NCBI GenBank assembly: GCA_035628915.1
Contig: DASPIW010000007.1
Span: 62,001-126,000 of the forward strand
Source: JARBUG01 sp035628915
Lineage (GTDB): Bacteria > Bacillota > Sulfobacillia > Symbiobacteriales > Symbiobacteriaceae
Reading direction: 5' to 3'
Length of the DNA: 64,000 nt
Made by a program: the position numbers and the translations under genes. Every line of letters starts with the position of its first letter. Within the stretch, counting starts at the first letter, position 1. The notes under the pieces were generated by a model, which saw only the letters and a program-made list of their open reading frames with translations, made no database searches and was not told the origin of the DNA. Positions 15,301-23,916 of this stretch are shown here, piece by piece.

Positions 15301-16557
15301 TTGGAGAAGATCGACATCGGCCGCGACCGGGCCGAACGGCTCGTCATCGGCAACGGCAGCCCCGTCGGGCTGCTGGGCTCAGCCAGGGAGTACAAGCGAG
15401 TCTGCACGCGCAGTTCCCTGATCTGCGGCCTGGGCCTGATGGTCGCTGCCGACCCGGAAGGTCCGGAGATTCACAAGCGCTCACTGCAAACCCTGCGCTG
15501 TTTTCAGAGCCGCCTGGGCAACATCCCCAATGGAGTTGGGTTCCGGGGTCAGGGGGAGGAGCCCCGGGCGGTGATCGATACCGCCCGCGCGGGCAGCATC
15601 GACAACAGCCTCTGGTTCATCATCGGCAACTACTACACATGGCAGATGGACGGCGACACCGGGCGCCTTGCCGAGTTCTGGCCGTCGCTGCAGCGGGCGT
15701 ACACCTGGCTGGATTACCAGGACTCCAATGAATGCGGCCTGCTGGAAGTGCACGAGGCGATGGATTGGGCAAACCTGCTTGCCAACTGCTACAACAGCCT
15801 CGGGCCCAACGTGCTCTGGTACGCCGTGCAGAAGTGCATGTCGGCCATGGCCGGCGCCCTCGGCAAGGACAACTCCTTCTACGAGGTGCGGGCCAACGAC
15901 GTCGCTTACAAGATCAACACGCTGCTCTGGGTGGGGCCGGAGTTCCGGCGGGATCTGGAGTGGGTGGAATTGAACCGTCGGGAATGGCTCTATCCCATCC
16001 GGGCGACGGAGGTCCTGTTTGAGGAGAAGCCCTACTTCCTGCCCTACATGGCGTTCCGGGGCTGGGAGGACCGGTTCGACGCGTTCGGCAACCTGGCCGC
16101 CGTGCTCTTTGGCATGGCCTCGGAGGCCCAGGCGGAGCGGATTTTCGATTACATAAACAGGGCGGGCGTCGACCAGCCCTGGCCGATCAAAGCGATCGAC
16201 CCTGTGGTCCACCCTGGCGAGAAGGACTGGCGCGAGTATTACCGCCTGCGCAACCTGAACCTGCCCCACCACTACCAGAACGGCGGCGCCTGGCCGTTCC
16301 TCGGCGGGCTCTACGTGGCGGCGCTGGTCAGGGCGGGGCGACTGGGGGAAGCCGCACATCAGCTTGACCGCCTGGCCGAGATGAACCGCCAGAGCCGGCA
16401 CGGCGGGGAGTGGGAGTTCAACGATTGGTTCCACGGGGTCAGCGGCAGGCCGTCCGGCTTCCCGGGGCAGAACTGGTCGGCGGCCATGTATATTTTTGCG
16501 CACGAGTGCGTGCGGCGCGGCGAGGTGCCGGCATTTTCCCGAGCGAATGGATGGTGA
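15301..16557 (+). CDS. (alpha/alpha)6-barrel glycosidase, GH100/amylo-glucosidase-like
   Basis: 418 residues from TTG, starting at the base after the GH84 relic ends. Hallmarks are helical pairs with aromatic, acidic clusters: SIDNSLWFIIGNYYTWQ, LLEVHEAMDWANLLANCYNSLG, PNVLWYAVQKC, YQNGGAWPFLGGLYVAAL and GEWEFNDWFHGVSG. The DNSLWF and NGGAWP blocks recall alkaline/neutral invertases (GH100) and glycogen-debranching-type glucosidases; the Asp of DNS and the Glu of EFNDW are candidate catalytic residues. No signal peptide, so intracellular. Three bases separate it from the GH2 gene. Its resemblance in fold to the partial protein at the start of the window is noted. Confidence 0.75.
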   Translation: MEKIDIGRDRAERLVIGNGSPVGLLGSAREYKRVCTRSSLICGLGLMVAADPEGPEIHKRSLQTLRCFQSRLGNIPNGVGFRGQGEEPRAVIDTARAGSIDNSLWFIIGNYYTWQMDGDTGRLAEFWPSLQRAYTWLDYQDSNECGLLEVHEAMDWANLLANCYNSLGPNVLWYAVQKCMSAMAGALGKDNSFYEVRANDVAYKINTLLWVGPEFRRDLEWVELNRREWLYPIRATEVLFEEKPYFLPYMAFRGWEDRFDAFGNLAAVLFGMASEAQAERIFDYINRAGVDQPWPIKAIDPVVHPGEKDWREYYRLRNLNLPHHYQNGGAWPFLGGLYVAALVRAGRLGEAAHQLDRLAEMNRQSRHGGEWEFNDWFHGVSGRPSGFPGQNWSAAMYIFAHECVRRGEVPAFSRANGW

Positions 16558-16560
16558 CCT

Positions 16561-19281
16561 GTGCGCAATTGCATCTCTCTGAGCGGCGTCTGGCGCTTTG
16601 AACCAACGCCGGGTGCTGTCTATTTGGACGTGACCCCGCCTGTCATGAGCCGGCCCCGAAGTGCGGCGGTCCCCGGCTGCTTTCAGGCCCAGTTCGCCGA
16701 CCTGCGCGACTACGCCGACGTGGTGCTCTATGAGCGGACGTTTACCGTGCCCTTTCCCTGGCGGGGGCAGGCGGTCCGGCTCCATTTCGGCGCGGTGGAT
16801 TATCTGGCGGAGGTCTGGGTGGACGGGGTTTATGCCGGGCGCCATGAAGGCGGGTTCTTGCCCTGGAGCCTGGATATTACCCATCTGGTCGATGCCGGGG
16901 CGGAGCAGTCGCTGATGGTGCGGGTGACCGATCCCGGCGGCTCTGCCCTGCCCGAGAAGACCTACCGGCAGTTCCCTGAGATCAGCTTCAAGGAGGCGCC
17001 CCACGGCAAGCAGTCCTGGTACGGCCCCGTCGGGGGCATCTGGCAGGATGTCTGGCTGGAGTCGGGCAGCCCGGTTTACCTCTACCGGGTCCTGGCGACG
17101 CCGGACGTGGCGGGGCGGCAGGCGGTCTTCCGTGCCCTGCTCGGTGGGCCCCGGGGGCCCCTGAGCGGCAAGGCGGCGCCGACGTATGTCGAGACGGCGG
17201 CGCCGGAACTGCGCGGGCTAAATCCGGATGATCTCAGCGTCATGATCCGAGTCACCGGGCCGGACGGGTCGACTTATTCCTCATTCCCGGTGCCGGTGGC
17301 AGGTGGGGAAGCGCTGGTGCCCGTGGGCGTGGGCGAGCCGGTGCTCTGGGCGCCCGAGTCGCCGAGCCTCTATGCTTTCAGCGCCACGCTGCTGCTGCGG
17401 GGGCGCCCGCTGGATCAGTTTGACGACACCTTCGGCATGCGCACCGTGGAAGCCCGGGAGAACCGGATCTATCTGAACGGCAAGCCCCTCTTCATCCGGG
17501 GCGCCCTGGACCAGGACTACTATCCGACCACACTCTGGACGCCGCCGTCCGACGCCTTCCTGCGCGAGCAGTTCATGCTCGCCAGGGAGATGGGGCTGAA
17601 CTTGCTGCGGTGCCACATCAAGGCGCCGGACCCCCGGTACCTGTACTGGGCCGACCGCCTGGGCCTGTTGGTGTGGGAGGAGTACGGCAACTTCAGCCAT
17701 CTGGAAGGCCGGGCCGGGGAGCTGGGGCGGGCGACTTTGGAAGGCCTGATTGAGCGGGATTTCAACCACCCCGCCACGATTATCTGGTCGATTATCAATG
17801 AAAGCTGGGGCCTGAACCTGGCGCGGGAGCAGGACCGTCGCTGGCTGCTGGAGCAGTACCGGCATTTCCGGCAAGTCGATCCGACCCGCCTCATCTGCGA
17901 CAACTCCGCCTGCCCCGGCAACTTCCACATGGCGGGGGATATTGCCGATTTCCATAGCTACTACGCCTATCCGGAGCACATCAGCGGTTGGGAGCGGCAC
18001 CTCGCCGAACTGGCTGCCCGCCCGGCGTGGCTCTATAGCCCCCATCGCGACGCCGAGCCAGTGCCAGATGCGCCGCTGCTCAACTCGGAGTTCGGCAATT
18101 GGGGTCTGCCTGATGCCCATGACCTGCTTGATAATGCGGGTCGGGAGCCCTGGTGGTTTGAGACGGGCGACACCTGGTCCGGGGGCATCGTGCATCCCGC
18201 CGGCGTCCGGGAGCGGTATGCCGCTTCGGTCTTGCCGTCCGTGTTCGGCGACTACCGGGCCTTTGTGGCGGCGACGCAGGTGATGCAGTACCGGGCGCTC
18301 AAATACGAAATCGAGGCGCTGCGGGCGGAGGCGGCGCTCAATGGCTATGTGATTACGGAGTTTACGGATATACACTGGGAGTGCAACGGTCTGCTGACCC
18401 AAATGCGGGGGCGGAAGGCCGGGCATGGCCTTTACCGTCACATCATCGCCGGCACGCAGTTGATCGCCCGTCCGGAGAGCGGCAGGTGGTCGTACCGCCC
18501 GGGTCATGAGATCCGGGTCGCCGTGCGGGTGGCGGCCGCCGAAGCGGAACGGGAGGTGACGGGCTGCACGGTGGCCTGGCGGCTGGAGACCGGGGTAACG
18601 GCGCCGCTTCCTGCCCCGGGGCAGGGCATGTCCGGTATCGCTGGGCTGGTAGAAGGGGTGACCGTTCCCGCTTTCGGCTTGGCGCCTGCCGGTGTGATCG
18701 TCGTGACCGCACCCGGGGAGGGCCGTCTCCGGTTGCATCTGAGTCTGCAGGATCCCGTGGGGAAGGAAATCGCCCGTTCGTTTGCCGACTTCGCTGTGTT
18801 CGCTGCACCGGGGCCGGCCCCGGGGGGCGCCCGGGTGGTGGATCGGCTCGATGGGGAGACGGTGGCGTTTATTGAAGGGGGCGGGCGGGTGCTGCTCCTC
18901 GCCGCGGCGCCTGATGCCGTGCCCCCGGGCCTGGGCTTGTCCATCGTGCCGCGGAAGGAGAGCCATTGGCAGGGCGACTGGGCTTCCGCCTGGCACTGGC
19001 TGCGGCCCGACGTGCTGCCGGCGCCGGCGCTGGAGAACCCCCTGGATCTGCCGTGGGCTGAAGTGCTGCCCGAGCACGTGATTGCGGGATGTGACGACCA
19101 GAGTCTGTGGCTGAGCGGCCTGACCGCCGGCTGGGTGAGGGCTCAGGTGGCGACGACGGTGAAGCTCAAGTTGGGCCAGGGCACGCTGGTGGCTACCACG
19201 TTCCGGCTGAAAGAAAACGCCGGTATCAGCCCCGCTGCTGATGCACTCTTGGCTGCACTCGTGTCGGCAGTCAGTTCGTAA
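16561..19281 (+). CDS. GH2 family glycoside hydrolase (beta-galactosidase/mannosidase/glucuronidase type)
   Basis: 906 residues from GTG. The order is sugar-binding jelly roll (about 1-165, GVWRFEP...VPGCFQAQF...YERTFTVP), immunoglobulin-like domain, TIM barrel (about 310-590) and C-terminal beta domains. The barrel shows LLRCHIKAPDPRYLYWADRLGLLVWEE split over the usual GH2 signature, the acid/base Glu in SIINESWG (E414) and the nucleophile in LNSEFGNW (E510). No signal peptide is seen. Substrate cannot be fixed; the retained Asn-Glu pair is typical of all GH2 enzymes. The last codons run into a 21-bp tandem repeat just beyond the stop. Confidence 0.92.
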   Translation: MRNCISLSGVWRFEPTPGAVYLDVTPPVMSRPRSAAVPGCFQAQFADLRDYADVVLYERTFTVPFPWRGQAVRLHFGAVDYLAEVWVDGVYAGRHEGGFLPWSLDITHLVDAGAEQSLMVRVTDPGGSALPEKTYRQFPEISFKEAPHGKQSWYGPVGGIWQDVWLESGSPVYLYRVLATPDVAGRQAVFRALLGGPRGPLSGKAAPTYVETAAPELRGLNPDDLSVMIRVTGPDGSTYSSFPVPVAGGEALVPVGVGEPVLWAPESPSLYAFSATLLLRGRPLDQFDDTFGMRTVEARENRIYLNGKPLFIRGALDQDYYPTTLWTPPSDAFLREQFMLAREMGLNLLRCHIKAPDPRYLYWADRLGLLVWEEYGNFSHLEGRAGELGRATLEGLIERDFNHPATIIWSIINESWGLNLAREQDRRWLLEQYRHFRQVDPTRLICDNSACPGNFHMAGDIADFHSYYAYPEHISGWERHLAELAARPAWLYSPHRDAEPVPDAPLLNSEFGNWGLPDAHDLLDNAGREPWWFETGDTWSGGIVHPAGVRERYAASVLPSVFGDYRAFVAATQVMQYRALKYEIEALRAEAALNGYVITEFTDIHWECNGLLTQMRGRKAGHGLYRHIIAGTQLIARPESGRWSYRPGHEIRVAVRVAAAEAEREVTGCTVAWRLETGVTAPLPAPGQGMSGIAGLVEGVTVPAFGLAPAGVIVVTAPGEGRLRLHLSLQDPVGKEIARSFADFAVFAAPGPAPGGARVVDRLDGETVAFIEGGGRVLLLAAAPDAVPPGLGLSIVPRKESHWQGDWASAWHWLRPDVLPAPALENPLDLPWAEVLPEHVIAGCDDQSLWLSGLTAGWVRAQVATTVKLKLGQGTLVATTFRLKENAGISPAADALLAALVSAVSS

Positions 19282-19293
19282 GTCATCTGCAAC

Positions 19294-19356
19294 CGTATGC
19301 GCCGCGTCGGAGAGCGTATGCATCGCGTCGGCGAGCGTAGGCGGCGCGTCGGCAAC
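19294..19356 (+). repeat. Three tandem copies of a 21-bp unit
   Basis: Units at 19294, 19315 and 19336 share CGTA(T/G)GC-N3-GCGTCGG with a few substitutions; a fourth, partial copy starts at 19357 (TGTATGCAAGTCG). They fill most of the 122-bp gap before the aldolase gene and lie just downstream of the GH2 stop. Imperfect copies suggest old slippage; a binding-site array is possible. Confidence 0.7.
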
Positions 19357-19403
19357 TGTATGCAAGTCGTATTGGTCTCACCTGCGACAAAGGGGACGGC
19401 AAT

Positions 19404-19937
19404 ATGCGTGCGAACGTACTCAGTCTGCTCTGCGCCCACAGCCGGTCGCTTTTTGAGCGGAACTATACCTACTCCACGGGCGGCAACCTCAGCCACCGCT
19501 GGGAGGACGGCTTTCACATCTCGGCGACCAACACGTCATGTGGGCGCCTAGTTCCGGCGGACTTCGTCCTCTGCGACCTGAACGGCGACCCCGTGCCGGG
19601 CGAGTCGCACAAACCCTCCAAAGAAGCCGCCTTCCATGCTGCCGTCTACCGGCGCCCGGATGCCAACTTCGTGCTCCACCTCCACGCGGCCGCCGCCATC
19701 GCCCTCTCCTGCCTCGCCCAGCCGACCGATGCCGGCAACGTGTTGCCCGCCGTCACATCGGGCGCCGTCACCCGGGTCGGGTGCCTCCCCCTGCTGGAGT
19801 ACATACAGCCCGGCGCCGCCGCGCTTCAGTCCCGCTTCGAGCAACTCTGCGGCGGCGTCAACGCCCTCCTCATGCAGAACCACGGCGTCACCACCTGCGT
19901 CGCGTTCCCCGCAGCCATCGGAGGTGTTCTCGCATGA
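19404..19937 (+). CDS. Class II aldolase/adducin family protein, C-terminally short
   Basis: 177 residues; ATG at 19404 after AAAGGGGACGG. Family features: YSTGGNLSHR (phosphate-binding region), ISATNTSCGRL, the zinc pair in VLHLHAAAAIA and the third His in MQNHGVTT. Fuculose/ribulose-phosphate-type aldolases and the OtnC four-carbon branch normally continue 30-40 residues past QNHG with helices; here the protein stops 16 residues later in CVAFPAAIGGVLA. The stop overlaps the next start codon (ATGA), so translation is coupled. The partner DUF1537 kinase makes a four-carbon acid-sugar pathway likely. The truncation may have impaired the enzyme. Confidence 0.82.
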   Translation: MRANVLSLLCAHSRSLFERNYTYSTGGNLSHRWEDGFHISATNTSCGRLVPADFVLCDLNGDPVPGESHKPSKEAAFHAAVYRRPDANFVLHLHAAAAIALSCLAQPTDAGNVLPAVTSGAVTRVGCLPLLEYIQPGAAALQSRFEQLCGGVNALLMQNHGVTTCVAFPAAIGGVLA

Positions 19938-21247
19938 AACGTGCACCTCGCCCGTTTGTCGGCATCGTGGCCGACGACATCACCGGCTCCGGCGACATCG
20001 GCGTCATGTTCGCCAAGCATGGCTACGCCGTGCGCATCTTCAGCGCCGAGACTGACCTCAATTCGCTGCCCGACCCGCTGGCGGGCAAACGGACCGACGT
20101 GATCATCATCGATACGGACAGCCGCCTCGACCTCGCCTCCGTCGCCTACGAAAAAGTCCGCCGGGCGACTGCTGCCCTCCGCCGGGCCGGCTGCACGCGT
20201 TTTTGGAAGAAGACCTGCTCGGTCTTTCGGGGCAACGTCGGCGCCGAGTTCGACGCTATGCTCGATGAGCTGGGCGCCCCTTTCGGCGTCGCCGTCGCCG
20301 CCTTCCCCAAGAACGGGCGGCAGACGCACTGCGGCCTGCACTACGTCCACGGCAAGCTCCTGGCGGACTCGGAGTTTGCGCATGACCCCGTTCATCCCAT
20401 GACCGAGTCGAGCCTGGTCTCGCTGGTGCAGGGCCAGACCCGCCGCCGGGTCGGACTGCTGGCCCTGCAGGAAGTGCGGTCGGGCCCCGCCGCCGTGAAG
20501 CGGGGGCTGGATCAGCTGCGCCGGGACGGCATCCACTACGCTGTCTGCGACGCCATGACGCAGGATGATCTGGAGACCATCGCCGAGGCGGCAGCGGAAG
20601 AGGCGGTCCTCCTGGGCTCATCGGCCCTGGCCGAAGAGCTGCCGGGCGTCTGGACCCTGCCCGCTGACTTCAACCCGTTGGCCGGATTTGATCTGAAGAG
20701 CCCCGGCGGGACGCTGGTCATCGCCGGCTCCGTCATGCCCCAGACCCGGGCCCAGGTCGAGGCGCTGCAGGCGGATGGCGCCCGCGTCATCACCCTGGAG
20801 GGCGCCGCAGCCCTCGCCGACGCGGACGCAACCACCGAGCGGCTGGCGGCGGAAGCGGCGGCTCGCCTGGCTGCCGGCGAGAACGTCGTGGTGCGGACCG
20901 AGAACTGGCCCGAGGCAGTGGGAGCGACCCGGCGCCTCGGCGCCGAAAGCGGGCTCTCGCCCGTCGAAGTGAGCCGGCACCTGTCGGGCCTGCTGGCCCG
21001 CATCGCAGGGAGGGTGCTCCGCCAGACCGGCTCCCGGCGCCTCATCACCCTCGGCGGCGACACGTCGGCGGCGGTCTGCCGGGCACTGGGCATCACCGAG
21101 ACGCTCGTGCTCGATGAGATTGAACCGGGCCTCCCGGCCACGCTGGCCCCGGACCTGCCCCTGCTGCTGGTGCTGAAATCCGGCAGCTTCGGCAAGCCGG
21201 AGTTTGTGCAGAAAGCCATCCATCACCTCGAACGCCTGGGAGGCTGA
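19934..21247 (+). CDS. Four-carbon acid sugar kinase family protein (DUF1537, OtnK/DtnK-like)
   Basis: 437 residues; ATG at 19934 overlaps the aldolase stop by four bases. Two-domain family motifs are all present: GIVADDITGSGDIGVMFA at the N-terminus (substrate site), IDTDSR, KKTCSVFRGNVGAE (usually KKIDSTLRGN), FPKNGRQT, VIAGSVMP, ITLGGDTSAAVC and LKSGSFGKPEF at the C-terminal ATP site. Family members phosphorylate tetronates such as 3-oxo-tetronate or threonate so that a class II aldolase can act. The adjacent aldolase and, 7 bp downstream, an FGGY kinase support a role in acid-sugar breakdown. Confidence 0.9.
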   Translation: MKRAPRPFVGIVADDITGSGDIGVMFAKHGYAVRIFSAETDLNSLPDPLAGKRTDVIIIDTDSRLDLASVAYEKVRRATAALRRAGCTRFWKKTCSVFRGNVGAEFDAMLDELGAPFGVAVAAFPKNGRQTHCGLHYVHGKLLADSEFAHDPVHPMTESSLVSLVQGQTRRRVGLLALQEVRSGPAAVKRGLDQLRRDGIHYAVCDAMTQDDLETIAEAAAEEAVLLGSSALAEELPGVWTLPADFNPLAGFDLKSPGGTLVIAGSVMPQTRAQVEALQADGARVITLEGAAALADADATTERLAAEAAARLAAGENVVVRTENWPEAVGATRRLGAESGLSPVEVSRHLSGLLARIAGRVLRQTGSRRLITLGGDTSAAVCRALGITETLVLDEIEPGLPATLAPDLPLLLVLKSGSFGKPEFVQKAIHHLERLGG

Positions 21248-21253
21248 TCGGCC

Positions 21254-22726
21254 GTGGCACCAGACCTGCTGGTCGGAATCGATGTCGGCACGACCCACCT
21301 CAAAACCGCGGCGTTTACGCCTGCCGGGGAGCAGATCGCCATCGCCCATGAAAAGACTCCCCTTCGCCGGGTGGACGGCGGAGGGGAGTACGATGCACTG
21401 GAACTGTGGGCCGGTATCGCCCGCTGCCTGGCGCGGGTGGCGGCGGCCGTGGGACCGGGGCGCATCGCCTCGGTCGGCGTCGCCTCCATGGCCGAGGCGG
21501 GCGTGCTGCTCGACGGGCAGGGCGCCCCGCTCTACCCGGTGATTACCTGGTTCGACCCCCGCACGCGGCCCCAGGCGGAGCAGCTGGCCCGCGACCCGGG
21601 TTCGGCGGCGCTCTACCGGCGGTCGGGCCTCTTCGTCATGCCAAAGCACGGCCTCTGCAAAATCCTTTGGATCAAGGAGCACCATCCCGAGCTGTTCGCC
21701 CGGGGCGCCGCCTGGCTCAGCATGGCCGAGTGGATCGCCTACTGTCTGACCGGCCGCCTGGCCGCCTGTCCCACACTGGCGGCACGCACGCTGGGCATGG
21801 ACCTGGCTACCCGTACGTGGGCAACCGACCTGCTCCAAGCACTTGGCGTGCCCAACTCGCTCTTCCCCCCGCTGGTGGCAGAAGGCGCCGCCCTCGCCCC
21901 GCTCAGCGCTGTGGCCGCCGCCGCAACCGGCCTGACCGCAGGGACGCCTGTCGCCCTCGCCGGGCACGACCATCCTTGTGCGGCCTTTGCCGCGGGGATA
22001 GCCACCCCGGGGCAACTGCTGGATTCCACCGGCACCGCCGAGGCAGTGATCGGGGCTGTGCCGGCGCCCATTCTGACCGATGCGGCCCTGCAGACGGAGA
22101 TCAGCCAGGGCCCCCTGCCCGTGCCGGGCCTCTACGGCCTGCAGGCCGGCGCATCGGCCAGCGGCGGCTCCGTCGAATGGCTGCGCCGGGAGCTTCTGGA
22201 CGATGCGGATTACCCCGCGCTGACCAACTTGGCCGAGTCGGCCGGAGAGGGGCCGTCCGGCGTCCTCTTTCTGCCGCACCTGGCGGGGGGCGGGCCGCCT
22301 GCCGTCGAGCCGGCGTCGAAGGGCGCCTTTGTGGGCATCACCTATGCAACGACCAAAGCGCACCTGGCGAAGGCGGTCTTCGAGGGTACCTGCCTCGAAC
22401 TGCGCCTCATGGTGGACGCAATGGAGCGCCTCCGCGGCGCCCCCTTTGAGCGGGTGGTGGTGACGGGCGGCCATTCCCGCAATCCCCTGTGGCTGCAACT
22501 GAAGGCCGATATTCTCGGGCGCCCCGTCTCGGTGCCCGAAGTGGGGGAGGCGACGCTGCTGGGCGCCGCCCTGCTCGGTGCAGGGGGCGAAGCCGGCGCC
22601 GTGCGCGCGGAGCGGGTGATTCCCCCTCGCCCCAATGTGACCGAAGCCTACGCACAGGTCTTCACCGACTACCGGCGGCTCTTCCCGGCCCTCCGGCCGG
22701 TGTACAGAGGCGGTGGCACCGTGTGA
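21254..22726 (+). CDS. FGGY-family carbohydrate kinase
   Basis: 490 residues from GTG. It opens with LLVGIDVGTTHLKTAAF (ATP phosphate-binding) and contains the hydrolase-like fold markers LYPVITWFDPRT, MAEWIAYCLTG, ALAGHDHPCAAFAAG (catalytic Asp of the AGHDH motif), LLDSTGTAEAV and VVVTGGHSRNPLWLQLKADILGRPV. Closest in pattern to gluconate-, xylulose- or related sugar kinases; substrate unassigned. It is the last gene of the island and is followed by a strong terminator. With the DUF1537 kinase and two aldolases it completes a phosphorylate-and-cleave set. Confidence 0.9.
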   Translation: MAPDLLVGIDVGTTHLKTAAFTPAGEQIAIAHEKTPLRRVDGGGEYDALELWAGIARCLARVAAAVGPGRIASVGVASMAEAGVLLDGQGAPLYPVITWFDPRTRPQAEQLARDPGSAALYRRSGLFVMPKHGLCKILWIKEHHPELFARGAAWLSMAEWIAYCLTGRLAACPTLAARTLGMDLATRTWATDLLQALGVPNSLFPPLVAEGAALAPLSAVAAAATGLTAGTPVALAGHDHPCAAFAAGIATPGQLLDSTGTAEAVIGAVPAPILTDAALQTEISQGPLPVPGLYGLQAGASASGGSVEWLRRELLDDADYPALTNLAESAGEGPSGVLFLPHLAGGGPPAVEPASKGAFVGITYATTKAHLAKAVFEGTCLELRLMVDAMERLRGAPFERVVVTGGHSRNPLWLQLKADILGRPVSVPEVGEATLLGAALLGAGGEAGAVRAERVIPPRPNVTEAYAQVFTDYRRLFPALRPVYRGGGTV

Positions 22727-22749
22727 TCGACGGGTTGCTGGAAGCGTGA

Positions 22750-22778
22750 GGGGGCCTGCCGGTAGTCGGCAGGCCCCC
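22750..22778 (+). terminator. Intrinsic terminator ending the glycoside island
   Basis: A perfect 12-bp stem GGGGGCCTGCCG / CGGCAGGCCCCC with a 5-nt loop, between the FGGY kinase and the convergent ferritin gene; the U-tract is poor. Confidence 0.75.
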
Positions 22779-22787
22779 ATCCCTTAT

Positions 22788-23273
22788 CTACTCCCTGCTG
22801 CCCAGTTTGTGGTCGATCATCAGAAGGGCCTGTGGGCTGTTGCCCGCCCGCGCGATCATGACCAGCGCATCGGCCGCGCTCTTCTCCTCTTCCACCTGTT
22901 CGGTGATGAACCCCTGCAGGAACGGAATGCTCGGGTAGTCATGGTGCTCCATCGCGATGGCGTAGAGGTTGTTGATCGACTGCGTGATGCGCTTCTCGTG
23001 TTCGAGTACGCTTTTGAAGACATCTTCAATGGTCCCGGGCTCCGCCGCGGGCTGCGGCACCTCTCGCAGCCTGACCTTGCCGCCCCGGTCCAGCAAAAAC
23101 TCAAAGAACCGCATGGCGTGCTCGGACTCTTCTACAGCCTGCCGCTTGAGCCAATGCGCGATACCCGGGTAATTCTCCGCCTCGACATACGCAGCCATGG
23201 CCAGGTACGTGTATGCCGACGCGAACTCTTCGCGAATCTGCGTGTTGAGCGCCTCTTCGAGTGCAGGATGCAT
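22788..23273 (-). CDS. ftn: Non-heme ferritin
   Basis: 161 residues from the ATG at 23273, which is 8 bases after GAGAGGGG; an in-frame ATG two codons earlier is too close to that site. Ferroxidase-centre elements of bacterial FtnA are visible: IREEFASAYTYLAMA (Glu, Tyr), QAVEESEHAMRFFEF (Glu and the ExxH), and FITEQVEEEKSA (Gln and Glu). It should form a 24-mer that oxidises and stores iron in the cytoplasm. It stands alone, reading against the end of the glycoside island. Confidence 0.92.
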   Translation of the reverse strand: MHPALEEALNTQIREEFASAYTYLAMAAYVEAENYPGIAHWLKRQAVEESEHAMRFFEFLLDRGGKVRLREVPQPAAEPGTIEDVFKSVLEHEKRITQSINNLYAIAMEHHDYPSIPFLQGFITEQVEEEKSAADALVMIARAGNSPQALLMIDHKLGSRE

Positions 23274-23475
23274 CGCCATTTCCCCTCTCTATCCTGCTGT
23301 GTGGCGCCTCTAGTTTGCGCGATTTGTTTCCGGTCAACTCCGCTGCGCGGTATAGCACGCGCCGGCCAGGCGGCGCCGTTCTTTTGTGCAGCGCTTCAGC
23401 AGGATTTTTTGCGCACGCTGCGAACTGCTGGCTGAAAAGGGGGAACCCTGAGCACTTCAATAGGGGGAAGCATTG

Positions 23476-23823
23476 ATGGAGTCTCGTGTCAATCTCATCG
23501 GTCTGCTGCTCGGCGGATTGGTGGTCATTTGCGCTGCGATCGGCGGCTACGTCCTATGGCAGCGGAGCCGCGGCGGGGGGGCGCGGGGCCTTGCCCCGGG
23601 CGGCGGAAACCAGCCACCCGCGCAGGCAGCGACAGTAGTACTTGGAAAGCGCACCTACAGCTGGCCCGACCGGGTAGGGTATTACGTGACGTTCCAGACG
23701 CAGGGCGCCCAGACCGTCGAACTGGAAGTCACCGCCGAATGGTACGGCTTCCTGAACCCCGGCGACCGGGGCAGCCTCGTGCTGCAGGGCGGGCAGTTCG
23801 GGGGCTTCCACAGGGCGGGGTAG
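23476..23823 (+). CDS. DUF2500 family membrane-anchored protein
   Basis: 115 residues; ATG at 23476 with AGGGGGAAG upstream (an in-frame TTG immediately precedes it). One N-terminal membrane helix (LIGLLLGGLVVICAAIGGYVLW) is followed by a Gly/Arg linker and a beta domain: YYVTFQTQGAQTVELEV, EWYGFLNPGDRGSLVLQG and FGGFHR. These match the DUF2500 pattern seen in YhhM-like proteins (GDxGxLxxQGxxFxGF). Function is unknown. The 200-bp gap before it shows no clear promoter. Confidence 0.75.
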   Translation: MESRVNLIGLLLGGLVVICAAIGGYVLWQRSRGGGARGLAPGGGNQPPAQAATVVLGKRTYSWPDRVGYYVTFQTQGAQTVELEVTAEWYGFLNPGDRGSLVLQGGQFGGFHRAG

Positions 23824-23916
23824 TGGTGATGGGCCGGGCGAGGCTGAGCCATGGTGCAGAGCGGCAACCACAGAGGACGAAGCGGTGCGATCCCGGAGGG
23901 GATGCACCGCCTTGCT

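Noticed and set aside
17281..19365. Long minus-strand frame opposite the GH2 gene
   Set aside because: Same shadow effect; the plus strand encodes an intact GH2 enzyme and the antisense product is low complexity.
20618..22780. 720-codon minus-strand frame across both kinase genes
   Set aside because: Crosses two well-supported genes and a terminator, has no ribosome site and no motif.
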